Source of the DNA: Palsa-504 sp963787645 | GTDB lineage: Bacteria > Actinomycetota > Actinomycetes > Streptosporangiales > Streptosporangiaceae | Length of the DNA stretch: 64,000 bases | Assembly: GCA_963787645.1 (NCBI GenBank) | Contig: CAWBDS010000011.1 | Span: forward strand, 620,001 to 684,000 | Direction: 5' to 3' | Part shown: positions 1 through 8,192 of the stretch, in pieces | How the letters are laid out: the number at the start of each line of letters is the position of its first letter | How positions within the stretch are numbered: position 1 is the first letter of the stretch | Program-made: the position numbers and the translations under genes | The notes under the pieces: model-generated | What the model was told of the DNA's origin: nothing | Databases searched by the model: none | The model's input: only the letters and a program-made list of their open reading frames with translations

Positions 1-263
1 AGCGTCGCGGTGTCACCCACGCTGATGCCAGCGGCGTGTTGCAGCGTGTCATCGACCCTCATCCAGTGGCCAGAATTTCCGTCTGGTTCGAGCACCGTCC
101 CGAACTCGACGCCGTTGATCGTTCCGTGGACGGCCACCTGCCCGCGCGACGGCAGGCTCTTGCTCGCCGTCTCAGGCAACCGCAACACATCCGATGCGTC
201 GATCGCGGACAGCGTGGCGTCGAAGCGAATGGCCGCTCCCTTTGTGCGCGTCACGATTGACAT
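1..263 (-). CDS. DUF1905 domain protein, 3' end outside window
   Basis: Reading leftward from an ATG at 263, the frame stays open to the window edge and gives 87 residues. It begins MSIVTRTKGAAIRFDATL and contains the stretch QVAVHGTINGVEFGTVL, followed by a MRVDDTL strand and GISVGDTATL. This strand order, with a conserved V-x-G-T-I-N-G turn and a closing G-x-x-x-G-D-x-x, is that of the DUF1905 beta-barrel domain. In many actinobacteria this domain is fused to, or next to, a YdeI/OmpD-like C-terminal part; that part would lie to the left of this window. The molecular function is unknown. It is transcribed away from the next gene, across about 210 bases that hold a repeat. Confidence 0.75.
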   Translation of the reverse strand, partial: MSIVTRTKGAAIRFDATLSAIDASDVLRLPETASKSLPSRGQVAVHGTINGVEFGTVLEPDGNSGHWMRVDDTLQHAAGISVGDTAT

Positions 264-275
264 TTTACGGCGAGA

Positions 276-301
276 GTTCCCTGGCGCAGGGCCAGGGGAA
301 C
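276..301. promoter_or_regulatory. Inverted repeat upstream of the DUF1905 gene
   Basis: GTTCCCTGGC and GCCAGGGGAAC face each other around a short loop, with one bulged G. The repeat lies 13 bases upstream of the DUF1905 start codon, so it could be an operator or a 5' UTR hairpin. No other evidence supports a role. Confidence 0.3.
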
Positions 302-383
302 GAGCGCGGCGGCTTCGACGAGCGGATCTTCCTTGAATGCCGGCTGCGTACCGCGGGGGCGCTGACCAAGTCCTGAACGGCGT

Positions 384-429
384 GAACCACGGACCGTTCC
401 ATGAAAAGAACTTCGTCATCCCGAACGGG
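384..429. repeat. Dispersed hairpin repeat, degenerate copy 1
   Basis: ACCACGGACCGTTC, then a GAAAAGAACTTCG spacer and a partial right arm CCGAACGG. The same left arm and spacer type occur in the near-perfect copy at 56096-56145 and in the half copy at 58275-58290. Here the right arm has decayed after CGAACGG. The 264-477 interval holds no gene apart from this repeat. Confidence 0.55.
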
Positions 430-477
430 CAGCTGCCCTTGGCGTGCCGGTCCGCTGGCCGAGGCAGCCTGAGCGCG

Positions 478-891
478 CTAGCGCCCGTGGCGGTGCAGGA
501 GGTAGCCGAGTGCGCAGCTGGCGGGAATCAGCGCGGCGGGCACCAGGTTGAGGGGCACCCCGGCGACGCGAGGGAGGTGGCCCGGCTCGTCTTCGACGCC
601 GGCGCCGGAGATGGCCAGAGCGGGGAAGAACGGCACCCAGGCGGCCGCGGACAACAGCGCGGCGGTGCTCACGGCCGTGTCGTGGTCACGTGCCTGCTGG
701 CCAGGCCGCCACAGCAGCCACAGCGCCAGGAGCTGGGACCCGGTCACTGTTCCCCATCCGGTGACGTTATGGAACCGGGCGTGCGGCGGCCAGGCCGGGT
801 TGAACACGTGAGTGGAGTTCAGATCGGCCCGCCCGGTGCCGATGACCGTGCCAATCGCCGCGCCGCTGAGGATCAGACGGCTGATTCTCAT
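478..891 (-). CDS. Small four-helix membrane protein
   Basis: 137 residues. An N-terminal hydrophobic segment (about 5-20) is followed by a polar stretch with THVFNPAWPPHARFHNVTG (about 27-45), then hydrophobic segments near 48-62, 73-95 and 112-130. The NPAWPPHARFH signature recurs in actinobacterial small membrane proteins of unknown function (I think DUF6640, but I cannot verify this). The start ATG overlaps the stop of the upstream SDR gene by 4 bases (ATGA-type coupling), so the two are almost certainly one operon. A role next to an SDR is not evident. Confidence 0.7.
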   Translation of the reverse strand: MRISRLILSGAAIGTVIGTGRADLNSTHVFNPAWPPHARFHNVTGWGTVTGSQLLALWLLWRPGQQARDHDTAVSTAALLSAAAWVPFFPALAISGAGVEDEPGHLPRVAGVPLNLVPAALIPASCALGYLLHRHGR

Positions 892-1760
892 GCTCCTGCC
901 TGCCCTCCTGGCCGGTCCCGATGGGCTGCGTCGCTGGCGGTGCGGCGGATGCGGGTGGCGGACCGGGCGGCCTGGCGGCGCGACAGCTCACGGGGGAGCA
1001 GCGGGAGCGCCCGCATGGCGATCCGGTAGGCCCGGCCGGGGAAGACCAACGGCACGCCGCGGTCAAAGCCCGCCAGCGCCTCGCGCGCGCACTGCGCCGC
1101 GCTGATCCGCAGCAATTGCGGCGGACTGCCGGTCATCCCGCCCACCGACCCCGCGATCTGATCGAACTCGCTGTCCACCGGCCCGGGGCAGACCTGGGTG
1201 ACGACCACCCCGGTGCCAGTCAGATCCGCGCGCAGTGCCTCGCTGAAACCGTCCATGAAATGCTTGCTGGCTGAATACGCCGCAGCCGCGGGCATGACCG
1301 TCAGCCCGGCCCCCGAACCCATGTTCAGCACTCCCCCTCGCCCGCGTTTCACCATCGCGGGCACCAGGGCCGTGGTCAGCTGCGCAACCGCCAGGACGTT
1401 CGTGCGCAGCATGTCCCGCACTCGCGTCCAGTCTGCCTGGTCGGCCAGGGCCTGATCGCCGACGCCAGCGTTGTTCACCAGGACATCCACCGCCCCGGCC
1501 TGCTCAGCCGCTTCGGCCAGGGCCCGCTCCACGTCGTTCTCGCCGGACAGATCCACCGACAGGGTCACTACCTGCAGCCGGGGGTGCCTGGCCAGCAGGC
1601 TGGCGCGCAGCTCTTCCAGCCGCCCGGCCCGCCGGGCCAGAAGAATGAGCATCCTGGCCCGCGGCGCGAGCTGCATCGCAAGCTCACGGCCGATCCCCGC
1701 CGAGGCGCCGGTGATCAGGACAGCGCCATCATCGACCGGAGGCCGCGTGTTCCCGGCCAC
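888..1760 (-). CDS. SDR-family NAD(P)-dependent oxidoreductase
   Basis: 290 residues. The classical short-chain dehydrogenase layout is visible: the TGASAGIG dinucleotide loop at about 18-25, NNAG at about 95-98, a serine before the active site (NMGSGAG) and the catalytic YSASK at about 161-165, then PG..D after strand 6. A longer C-terminal tail with FPGRAYRIAMRALPLLPREL resembles the SDRs that act on lipophilic or ketone substrates (DltE/short-chain acyl-dehydrogenase-like group). Substrate unknown. First gene of a two-gene minus-strand unit with the membrane protein at 478-891. Confidence 0.9.
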   Translation of the reverse strand: MAGNTRPPVDDGAVLITGASAGIGRELAMQLAPRARMLILLARRAGRLEELRASLLARHPRLQVVTLSVDLSGENDVERALAEAAEQAGAVDVLVNNAGVGDQALADQADWTRVRDMLRTNVLAVAQLTTALVPAMVKRGRGGVLNMGSGAGLTVMPAAAAYSASKHFMDGFSEALRADLTGTGVVVTQVCPGPVDSEFDQIAGSVGGMTGSPPQLLRISAAQCAREALAGFDRGVPLVFPGRAYRIAMRALPLLPRELSRRQAARSATRIRRTASDAAHRDRPGGQAGA

Positions 1761-1841
1761 GATTACATCTCCGTCCGCTGATCATGCCATCTCGGTCGTT
1801 GAGACATGACGAGCCTAGGCGCCCAAGGCCGGGCAAGTCCA

Positions 1842-3038
1842 CTAGCGACCAGGACCGTAGAGCCCGAAGATGAGGCGCGGGTCGCCGGGGCGGAACGTTC
1901 CTAGGAACTGGGAGCTGTCGCCGATGGCGCGGCAGCGGGCCAGCAGGGCATGACCGAGGGTGAGTTGCCGCCGCTCCCAGGCTTTTAGGGCCGCCGGGAC
2001 GTTCCCGCCCGCCGCGGCGAGTTCCTCGGCCAGGACCCAGCCGTCGGCGGCGGCTTTGGCCGTCCCGGCGGCGGCATGCGGGCGCACGGCGAAGGCGGCG
2101 TCGCCGAGCAGGGCGATGCGGCCGAACGCCATCCGGGATACCTCGATGTCGTAGATGACCTGGACGAAAGGTTCCGCTATCCGGGTCACCACCTCGGCTA
2201 GCGGAGGGGCCAGCCGGCTCACGGCGGCTTGGCGCAGGGCGGACAGCGCGCGGTCGGAGGCCGCGCCGGGCGGCAGCGAGACCGGCCGCAGCACGCCGTC
2301 GCGGCCGGTCATGAGCTCATCGAGCGGGGCGCCCGCGGCTACGTTGACGTACCAGACCACGTTGATCAGGCGTTCCCCGGGCCGCACCGAGCCGTCCAGA
2401 CCGGGGATCGGGTAGACCAGGATGTGGCTGCCGGGTAGCACCTGGTAGGTGAGGGCGTCGCCGAGCAGGGCGTCGGTGGCCGGGGATAGCTCGCGCTCGG
2501 GGACGGTGCCGCGCCAGGCCACATAGCCGGAGTAGGAACGCTCGGCGGCGGGCTGGAGCCGGGCGCGGGCGAAGGAGCCGACGCCGTCCGCGCAGATGAG
2601 CAGGTCCGCTTCGGCCTGCTGGCCGGTCGCGAACGTTACGTACACGCGGTCGGCCTCTTGACCGAAGTCGGTGACTTCGGCGTCCAGCTGGTACCGGCCG
2701 GGGCCGAACAGGGCGAGCAGGGACCGGTACATGGTGTTCCACGAGGAGAACCGGTACCGGTGCGGCTGCTCGTGCTGGATGCTGCCGTCGCGGTGCAGGA
2801 AGCGGATCCAGCCGGTGCTGGAGCACACGTCCTCGGCGCGCAGGCCACCGCGTTCGGTGAGGTAGCGCAGCGTGCTGTCCAGGATGGCGAGTCCGGCGCC
2901 GCGCGCCGTGAGGGCGGCCGGCGAGCGCTCGAAGACGCGGACATCACAGCCGGCGTCGCGGAGCACCAGCGCCGCGGTCAGGCCGCCGATCGACCCGCCG
3001 ACGACGCTGACGGCCGGCATCTCCGGCAGCACGGGCAA
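1842..3038 (-). CDS. FAD-dependent aromatic-hydroxylase-type monooxygenase
   Basis: 398 residues. The N-terminal Rossmann motif SVVGGSIGGLTAALVL (about 10-25) is followed by VFERSP, which binds the ribose. The second FAD motif GDAAFAVRPHAAAGTAKA lies at about 313-330. A mid-protein LLICADGVGS matches the DG motif shared by group A flavoprotein monooxygenases. Closest in pattern to 2,6-dihydroxypyridine 3-monooxygenase/FAD-binding monooxygenases acting on ring compounds. An alternative start at MPAVSV lies 6 codons inside. It begins 4 bases after the stop of the TPP/PPOX gene, so both are probably co-transcribed and may share a pathway. Confidence 0.88.
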   Translation of the reverse strand: MPVLPEMPAVSVVGGSIGGLTAALVLRDAGCDVRVFERSPAALTARGAGLAILDSTLRYLTERGGLRAEDVCSSTGWIRFLHRDGSIQHEQPHRYRFSSWNTMYRSLLALFGPGRYQLDAEVTDFGQEADRVYVTFATGQQAEADLLICADGVGSFARARLQPAAERSYSGYVAWRGTVPERELSPATDALLGDALTYQVLPGSHILVYPIPGLDGSVRPGERLINVVWYVNVAAGAPLDELMTGRDGVLRPVSLPPGAASDRALSALRQAAVSRLAPPLAEVVTRIAEPFVQVIYDIEVSRMAFGRIALLGDAAFAVRPHAAAGTAKAAADGWVLAEELAAAGGNVPAALKAWERRQLTLGHALLARCRAIGDSSQFLGTFRPGDPRLIFGLYGPGR

Positions 3039-3042
3039 CGAG

Positions 3043-5274
3043 TCAGGGGCGGCCGAACGTGGCCACTTTGACCACCTCCATCTCGAACAGCACCCGGCGT
3101 TCGTTGATGGACGGATCGCGCAAGGCGTACGGCGGCTCGTTGCCGGTGTACTTGACCCAGATCCGGTCGAGCTGATCGGTAACCCGCTGGCCCTCGGCCG
3201 GGTCGTCCTCGGAGATCTCCCGCTTCAGCGCGGTCTTGATGCTGATCCAGTGGTAGGCGTTCGCCGGGTTGATCAGCAGGAAGGTGGCGTACGGGGTCCT
3301 GCGCAGCCAGTCGACCTTCTTGCGGTGGGTGGCCAGGTTGAGGAGCACCGTATCGCCCTCGTAGTCGAACCAGACCGGCGTCAGGTTGGGGTGCTCGTCG
3401 CGCCCCATGACGGCGACGACGGCGGTAACCGGCTCGTCGAGGAGACGCTTGAAGGTGGGGTCCAGTTCGGCCAGGCTCGACACGGCCGCACGGTCGCCGA
3501 TCGTGAACTGGCCGGGCTGGGTGCCTTCGGCGACATCCTTGAACTTCGCCACGGTAATCGGCACTGGATGCTCCTTACGGTTGTTGCGGGCAACGGCCGA
3601 CAGGCCGGCTTCGCCACGGCTCAGGTCCATGATCGCGGGATAGCTCGCTGGGTCCAACTGGACGTCGATGACGGTGGGACCGTCCCGGCCGCACGCGACG
3701 GAAAGCGCGTCGGCCAGCCCGGTCTCGGTGCTGACGTCTATACCCACGGCGCCCATGGCCTCGGCCGCGCGGGCGTAGGAAACCGGCCCGAAGCTGACCG
3801 CTTCGGCGTCGCCCTGGCCAGCCGGGCGCTGCTTGATCTTGATGAGGCTGAGGGCGCCGTCGTTGAACAGCACCACCGCGATGCGCAGGCTCAGCCGCAC
3901 GGCGGTCTCGACCTCGGCCAGGGTCATGCCCAGACCGCCGTCTCCGGTGAAGGCGACGATCAGCTGGCCGGGCGTACACATCGCCGCGGCGATGGCGGTG
4001 GGCAGCGCGAACCCCATCGTGGCCAGGCCGCTCGAGATCAGCAGCCGGCGTGGTTCGGTGACTTCCCACAGCGGCATGACGGCGAGCATGTGAGCACCTG
4101 CGTCCACGGTCACGACCGTCTCCGGCGGCACGTGTTCGCGAACGACCGTGACCACCTGCACGGGGGACAGAAAACCGGGGCGGGCCGCGACCGTCTCGGA
4201 CAGGCGGAGCGCGGACTGCGTCCTGGCGATCTGGCCAGCGTCCGGCGGCCAGTCAAGGTCGCCGTGGCGGTTGGCCAGCACGCCGATGGCTTCGGGCAGC
4301 GAGATGTCCAGGGCCGTGGCATCGGGGAAGTAGGCCGGTCCTGGGCGGTTCGGCGGGTCGGCCACGAGCAGCACCGGGGCCGCGTAATCCCAGGCCGCGG
4401 GGATCATCTCGGCCTCGTCGACCCCCAGCCCCACGATCAGGTCGGCCGCGGCCAGCAGCGGCCACTCCATCGTGCCGCCGGTGACCAGGCCGGCGGCCTG
4501 CGGCGCGGAGTCGGGCACGATGCCGCGCGCACGGTAGGTGTGCAAGGCCGGGAAACGGCAGCCAGCCAGCGCCGGCCGGATTGCGGCCGTGTGGGCGATC
4601 GCCCCCGTGCCGAGCATGATCACCGGCCGGCGGGAGCTGCGCAGCGCCTGCGCGAGCACGGCTACGTCACGCGGGGCGCCGTCATCGCGCGTCCGGCCTG
4701 GACGTTCCGGGCCGGGGTCTGATGTGGCGCTGTCATCCATCAGGGCGAGCACCGGGCCGGCCGGCGGCGTGCGGGCCAGCCGGACGGCCGCGGCCGCGGC
4801 CTGGCCGGCTCGGTCCCGGCCGATCGTGACGGCCGCCTTGGCGACCACGGCACCGAGGGCCGCCTGATCCAGTCGCTGATGACTGATCCGGCCCGCGTCG
4901 GCCCACCGCACCGTGTCGGCGATCACCACGACCGGGAGCCGGTCCAGAGCCGCGTGAGCGATGCCGTTGACCGCGCTGGCCAGGCCGGGGCCCCGGGTCA
5001 CGACCGCCGCCCCGGGCCGCCCGGTCAAGTCGGCGTAGGTGGCGGCCATGATCACGGCCGCGGTCTCGGTGTGGGCGAGCACGAAGCGCAGGCCGGCCGC
5101 CGCGGCGGCGCCTACCACGTCCAGGTTCGGGCCGCCGCCGGGCAGGCCGAACACCACCGTGGTTCCCGCCTCGGCCAGTGCGGTCACGATCGCGGCTGCT
5201 CCAGCCGGAGCGCCCTGGCCGTTGTGGGTCACAGGGTTCCCTTCCCGCCCAGCGTTGACGACATAGTAGGGCAT
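3043..5274 (-). CDS. TPP-dependent acetolactate-synthase-like enzyme fused to a PPOX domain
   Basis: 743 residues in one frame. Residues ~15-560 are a thiamine-pyrophosphate enzyme: an N-terminal TPP-pyrimidine domain with GLPGGGPN and the HTETAAVIMA glutamate, a central domain, and a C-terminal TPP-diphosphate domain with GDGGLGM then FNDG. Residues 571-743 are a complete pyridoxamine-5'-phosphate-oxidase-like split barrel (VMGRDEHPNLTPVWFDYEG, RKKVDWLRRTPY), of the type called PPOX-class F420/FMN oxidoreductase. An AAGGAG six bases before an in-frame GTG (codon 571) suggests the PPOX part was, or still is, made separately. Upstream of the FAD monooxygenase in one operon. Acetolactate synthase itself is unlikely; a decarboxylase or carboligase on another 2-oxo acid is possible. 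Confidence 0.85.
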   Translation of the reverse strand: MPYYVVNAGREGNPVTHNGQGAPAGAAAIVTALAEAGTTVVFGLPGGGPNLDVVGAAAAAGLRFVLAHTETAAVIMAATYADLTGRPGAAVVTRGPGLASAVNGIAHAALDRLPVVVIADTVRWADAGRISHQRLDQAALGAVVAKAAVTIGRDRAGQAAAAAVRLARTPPAGPVLALMDDSATSDPGPERPGRTRDDGAPRDVAVLAQALRSSRRPVIMLGTGAIAHTAAIRPALAGCRFPALHTYRARGIVPDSAPQAAGLVTGGTMEWPLLAAADLIVGLGVDEAEMIPAAWDYAAPVLLVADPPNRPGPAYFPDATALDISLPEAIGVLANRHGDLDWPPDAGQIARTQSALRLSETVAARPGFLSPVQVVTVVREHVPPETVVTVDAGAHMLAVMPLWEVTEPRRLLISSGLATMGFALPTAIAAAMCTPGQLIVAFTGDGGLGMTLAEVETAVRLSLRIAVVLFNDGALSLIKIKQRPAGQGDAEAVSFGPVSYARAAEAMGAVGIDVSTETGLADALSVACGRDGPTVIDVQLDPASYPAIMDLSRGEAGLSAVARNNRKEHPVPITVAKFKDVAEGTQPGQFTIGDRAAVSSLAELDPTFKRLLDEPVTAVVAVMGRDEHPNLTPVWFDYEGDTVLLNLATHRKKVDWLRRTPYATFLLINPANAYHWISIKTALKREISEDDPAEGQRVTDQLDRIWVKYTGNEPPYALRDPSINERRVLFEMEVVKVATFGRP
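3562..3576 (-). promoter_or_regulatory. Internal Shine-Dalgarno and GTG start inside the fused ORF
   Basis: On the minus strand AAGGAG (3576-3571) is followed by six bases and GTG (3564-3562), in frame with the surrounding 743-codon gene. The PPOX domain begins exactly here. This is an ideal ribosome site inside an open frame, suggesting a second 172-residue product or a recent fusion by loss of the upstream stop. Confidence 0.65.
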
Positions 5275-5337
5275 CTCACCTTCCGCTTCCCTGCCGCGAA
5301 CGCGCTAGCATCGCTCAGATACCGAGGTGGTGACCGG

Positions 5338-5430
5338 GTGGGCGTTAGTGGCGTAGGGTCGGGCGGCATCAATACGGCGGTGCCGAACGTCGCCAGGATC
5401 TACGACTACACTCTGGGCGGCAAGGACAAC
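5338..5430 (+). pseudogene. 5' fragment of DUF574 SAM-dependent methyltransferase (left half of split gene)
   Basis: A GTG preceded by GAGGTGG opens a frame reading VPNVARIYDYTLGGKDN, the hallmark N-terminus of the DUF574 (SAM-methyltransferase, pfam04672) family. After the AAC at 5430 the frame continues to 5598 but no longer resembles the family. The missing remainder, starting with FAADRRAA, is found in frame at 11603-12334. Joining codons 1-31 here to that segment restores a 274-residue protein, the usual family length. The fragment is therefore best read as the left half of a gene interrupted by the integrative element. Confidence 0.8.
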
Positions 5431-5579
5431 ATTAGTCAAGCGGTTCCGGCAGTTCCGTACAGCGATCGTACGGGGGGCGCACAGGCACGTCAGCAGAATT
5501 ATCCGAAAATCGTTTCTTTCGCTGTGCGGAACCTGTCCGGCCCCAGTTTGGGCGCTTATGTCCGTTTTATCGGACGGGT

Positions 5580-5611
5580 GTTCCTGACTCTGGCCTGACT
5601 CTGCTGACTGG
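5580..5611 (+). repeat. Left arm-type repeats of the integrative element
   Basis: GTTCCTGACTCTGGCCTGAC and a further CTCTGCTGACTGG follow each other, with another GCCTGACC at 5630. The first part matches GTTCCTGACTTTTGCCTGAC at the right end (11523-11542) in the same orientation. Paired short direct repeats on both sides of a core are typical of arm-binding sites of tyrosine integrases. Confidence 0.55.
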
Positions 5612-6540
5612 TAGCGCCTGCCTGACCTGGGGTTTCGCCGGGGCGGTCCTGGCTCTGGCGCGGCCTGGGACTCTCCGCCTACGCCCCCACCGTACACGCA
5701 TCCGCACGGCTTATGACGATTCTGCCGCTACGCCACGGCGTACCACCCGGCCCGTAAGCAAGCCGTCATCCCCTTCCCCCTGTCACCCCCGCCCTCTTGG
5801 CCCGGTGGATTCCGGCCTGCGGCCGGCCCACCGGGCCAGCGCCGGCCCCTACGGGGCCGACTGCCACCCGCCCGGCCGGCCCGTCCCGGCCCGTCCGGCC
5901 TGGTCACGGCCCCGGCCCGGCGGCCCGGCCCGCACCAGCCCCGCACCAGCCTGCCCGCCCGGCGTCCGGGCGCAGCACGCCAGCTGCCCGGCCGGGGTAC
6001 GGCAACTGCCTCCCTGCCAGACCGGGGCCGGGCTGGCTAGGGTACGGGAGCGTGCATGCCGGGGTGGCGGCCCGTCACCGACTGGGCCAGCACGGCCGTG
6101 GTGCTGGCCACGTCCAGCGGGGCTTCCGGTGGCCGATGTCCCGCCCGATGTCCCGCCCGCGACAACACCCCCTTCACCAGCGCGAAGACCCTCGGATGTC
6201 CCGTCCGGTGTCCCGCTGGCCGTCCCGTCCCCACGCTCCCGGCCCGGCCTGCTGGCAAGGGCCATCCCGCACCATCCGCTGCTGGAAATGACCGGGTGCT
6301 CGTCCAGGTGGTGCCCGTACCCGCACCTCGCTCCCCGGTGAGGGCAAGATGCCCGATGGCCGGCCCTGCTGGACCCCCGCCGCGCGGCGCAGCCGACAAT
6401 CCCAGCGGAAGATCGCCGGCAACCGTATCCACGACGGCGAGCCCGACTAAACCGGCCGGGCTACGTGCCGCGAACGCGATCTCGTGCTGATTGGACTCTC
6501 CGGTACCGCCTCGGCGTAGCAGGTGCGCGGGTGAGTTGGC
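5612..6540. other. Gene-poor, GC-extreme stretch with a decayed gene remnant
   Basis: Long open frames here are driven by GC bias and show no recognisable domain on either strand. One piece is informative: on the minus strand at about 6245-6310 the reading GHFQQRMVRDGPCQQAGPG parallels DHHQRRMVRDIPDQQADSG at the end of the small gene at 7602-7757, and the DNA around CATCCCGCACCATCCGCTG matches the same place. It is probably a decayed duplicate of that gene. Short repeats of GATGTCCCGCCC are at about 6136-6160. Confidence 0.5.
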
Positions 6541-7428
6541 TCATTCCGGTTTCGTAGCGGTCAGATAAGCAGACGCCCTGCGTCGTTGCCCGGTGCCGGA
6601 CTCCACCAGCGGCTTGAGATATGCGGTGAACTCGGCGATCTCTCCTGGGCTGAGCGTGCGGTCGAGGGCTTCCCCCGTCGGCGGGATGAGCGGGTTTCCT
6701 GACCTGCGCAGGAACCGGTCCCAGGGGATGGGTGGCCTGGTGTTCTTCACGGTCAGGTGCAGTTCGAGGTCTATCACAGCGAACCCGGCCTGCTCGGCAT
6801 GGCGCACCAGGTCACGCTCATCGAAGTCGACCATCGGATCTTCGCCCCGGGGCTGGATCGAGTGGTACAGCGCGTTGACCTTGGCGGCCAGCGGAGCGAC
6901 CGGGCGGATGTCGTAGCCATAGAACCGGTCCGGGTCATAAACGCTCATCAGCACGTTGATCGGCTCGCACAGGCTGATCCGCCCGCCGGGCCGCAGCACC
7001 CGGTAAAACTCCCGCAACGCTGCCGCCTTGGCCTTCACGTAGACCAGCACGGCCCTGGTGGTGACCACGTCAACCGAAGCGTCCCCGATACCTGCCAGCG
7101 AGTCGGCCGCTGCCCGGACGAAACGGCACTGGTTCAGCAGCCCGTCGGCTTCGGCGGCCCTACGGCAGTGATCGAGCAGGTCCTGGGAGATGTCGGAGAA
7201 GATCACTTCCCCTGCCGGGCCGAGTCGTTCCAAGGCCCCGAACGCGATAAGTCCGTCACCGGTGCCCACGTCGAGCAGCGTTTCGCCGGGCCGCAGTTGC
7301 GCCCTGTCGAGCACTGTGTCCCGGACCGGGTACAGGTGCTCGGTGACGTTCTGCTCATGGGCTTGGAGGTCGCCGCCGTGCCGGGTGTCCAGCAGCCACC
7401 TGTGCCAGCGGTCAGAACTCTCGCTCAT
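6541..7428 (-). CDS. Class I SAM-dependent methyltransferase (element cargo)
   Basis: 295 residues. Motif I LLDVGTGDGLIAFGAL at about 51-66, motif II acidic end FSDIS at about 76-80, a DVVTTRAVLVYV post-II segment, and the post-III LREFYRVLRPGGRISLCEP at about 137-155. The C-terminal third contains a DFDERDLVRHAEQAGF helix-strand cap common in small-molecule methyltransferases (UbiE/Methyltransf_25 type). A stop-to-start distance to other minus-strand genes suggests its own promoter. Substrate unknown. It is the only obvious enzyme on the integrative element. Confidence 0.85.
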   Translation of the reverse strand: MSESSDRWHRWLLDTRHGGDLQAHEQNVTEHLYPVRDTVLDRAQLRPGETLLDVGTGDGLIAFGALERLGPAGEVIFSDISQDLLDHCRRAAEADGLLNQCRFVRAAADSLAGIGDASVDVVTTRAVLVYVKAKAAALREFYRVLRPGGRISLCEPINVLMSVYDPDRFYGYDIRPVAPLAAKVNALYHSIQPRGEDPMVDFDERDLVRHAEQAGFAVIDLELHLTVKNTRPPIPWDRFLRRSGNPLIPPTGEALDRTLSPGEIAEFTAYLKPLVESGTGQRRRASAYLTATKPE

Positions 7429-7434
7429 GACCAG

Positions 7435-7992
7435 TCATTCTGCCCCGCCTGGTTCACCTGCTGCCATTCGGGCAGAGTCGGCTGTCGAGGTCATCTGCTC
7501 GGCCGGGCACTCTTGGGCAGCATGACGACGCCCCGGCGCGCGCCTAGCGAACACGCACCGGGGCGTCCTCTCAACCCGTCGCGCTGAACCCCGCCAGGGA
7601 CTCAGAAGCGAACGGGGAGCCTTCCGGAATCGGCCTGCTGATCCGGGATGTCCCGCACCATCCGCCGCTGGTGATGATCGGGGTGCTGGTCGTGGTGACC
7701 GTCGAACCAGTCCGGGTCGTCGGTAGCAAACCCGCACGAACACAGGTAAACGATCACCGGCCGTGCCCCCGGCGCCGGCTGACCCGGCCCCGAACAGCAG
7801 CCGGGCCGCAGTCTGCTCGGCTGCCCAGCGCTCAACCGCGTCCATCAGCTTGCACAAGCTCATCGCGCGGAACGGTTCATCACGGCCGGGGACCCGAGCG
7901 GTGAACAGATACGGCTTCAGGTCAAACTCCACGCCAGGACACCGCTGCTTGAACTGGAACATCCGCTCCACACAGTCAGCAACTCGGGTCAT
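7435..7992 (-). CDS. Small conserved actinobacterial protein with C-terminal frame extension
   Basis: The first ~70 residues look genuine (VERMFQFKQRCPGVEFDLKPYLFTARVPGRDEPF, SLCKLMDAVERWAAEQ). Beyond that the frame turns into arginine/proline-rich sequence which is the shadow of the next small gene, so the natural stop seems to have been lost or a frameshift has occurred near 7770-7790. Start ATG at 7992 follows the stop of the 67-residue gene (7989) with a 4-base overlap. Function unknown; this order of small genes beside XRE/DUF6879 regulators is common in actinomycetes. Confidence 0.55.
   Translation of the reverse strand: MTRVADCVERMFQFKQRCPGVEFDLKPYLFTARVPGRDEPFRAMSLCKLMDAVERWAAEQTAARLLFGAGSAGAGGTAGDRLPVFVRVCYRRPGLVRRSPRPAPRSSPAADGAGHPGSAGRFRKAPRSLLSPWRGSARRVERTPRCVFARRAPGRRHAAQECPAEQMTSTADSARMAAGEPGGAE
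7527..7567 (-). terminator. Hairpin downstream of the small-gene operon
   Basis: GACGCCCCGG (7527-7536) pairs perfectly with CCGGGGCGTC (7558-7567) over a 21-base loop. It follows the stop of the small gene at 7602 on the minus strand and precedes the methyltransferase, which fits an intrinsic terminator without a clear T-run. Confidence 0.5.
7602..7757 (-). CDS. Small Cys/His-rich protein
   Basis: Starting at GTG 7757 it encodes 51 residues: MIVYLCSCGFATDDPDWFDG followed by HHDQHPDHHQRRM. The CxC pair plus H-x3-H-x3-H spacing suggests a small zinc-binding fold, although the pattern is not a textbook C2H2 finger. A longer TTG start at 7835 is possible but adds low-complexity residues. It overlaps the end of the longer frame at 7435-7992, which argues that the latter should stop near here. 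A decayed duplicate of its 3' end lies at about 6245-6310. Confidence 0.5.
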   Translation of the reverse strand: MIVYLCSCGFATDDPDWFDGHHDQHPDHHQRRMVRDIPDQQADSGRLPVRF

Positions 7993-8192
7993 GGATACGT
8001 CCTCGGGGTCTGCCCATCGTTCCTGGCCCGCTTGCCAAGCTCCTTGTCGATGGCGGACATCTCCGCAGCGATCGACACCCGAACCGGTGAGCCAGGGAAC
8101 GCCAGAGCCAGGCTTACCTCCAGGTCACGATGTGCACGCTTAAGCTCGGCGAAGGTCATCCCGGCTACATCGTGCGGTCGGTCACCGGGCAT
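7989..8192 (-). CDS. Small helical protein, unknown function
   Basis: 67 residues from ATG 8192: MPGDRPHDVAGMTFAELKR then HRDLEVSLALAFPGSPVRV and EMSAIDKELGKRAR. It is largely helical with alternating charged residues and has no known domain. The start lies inside the last codons of the upstream 69-residue gene (11-base overlap) and its stop overlaps the next start, so these small genes are translationally coupled. Confidence 0.6.
   Translation of the reverse strand: MPGDRPHDVAGMTFAELKRAHRDLEVSLALAFPGSPVRVSIAAEMSAIDKELGKRARNDGQTPRTYP

Noticed and set aside
2872..4722. A 616-codon plus-strand open frame
   Set aside because: It is antisense to the TPP/PPOX and monooxygenase genes, which have clear motifs. 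Its composition (His/Gly/Arg/Asp-rich) is a GC-bias shadow.
5797..6432. Long Pro/Arg/Gly-rich frames on both strands in the element
   Set aside because: No start context, no domain and extreme GC; only the short remnant noted above is meaningful.
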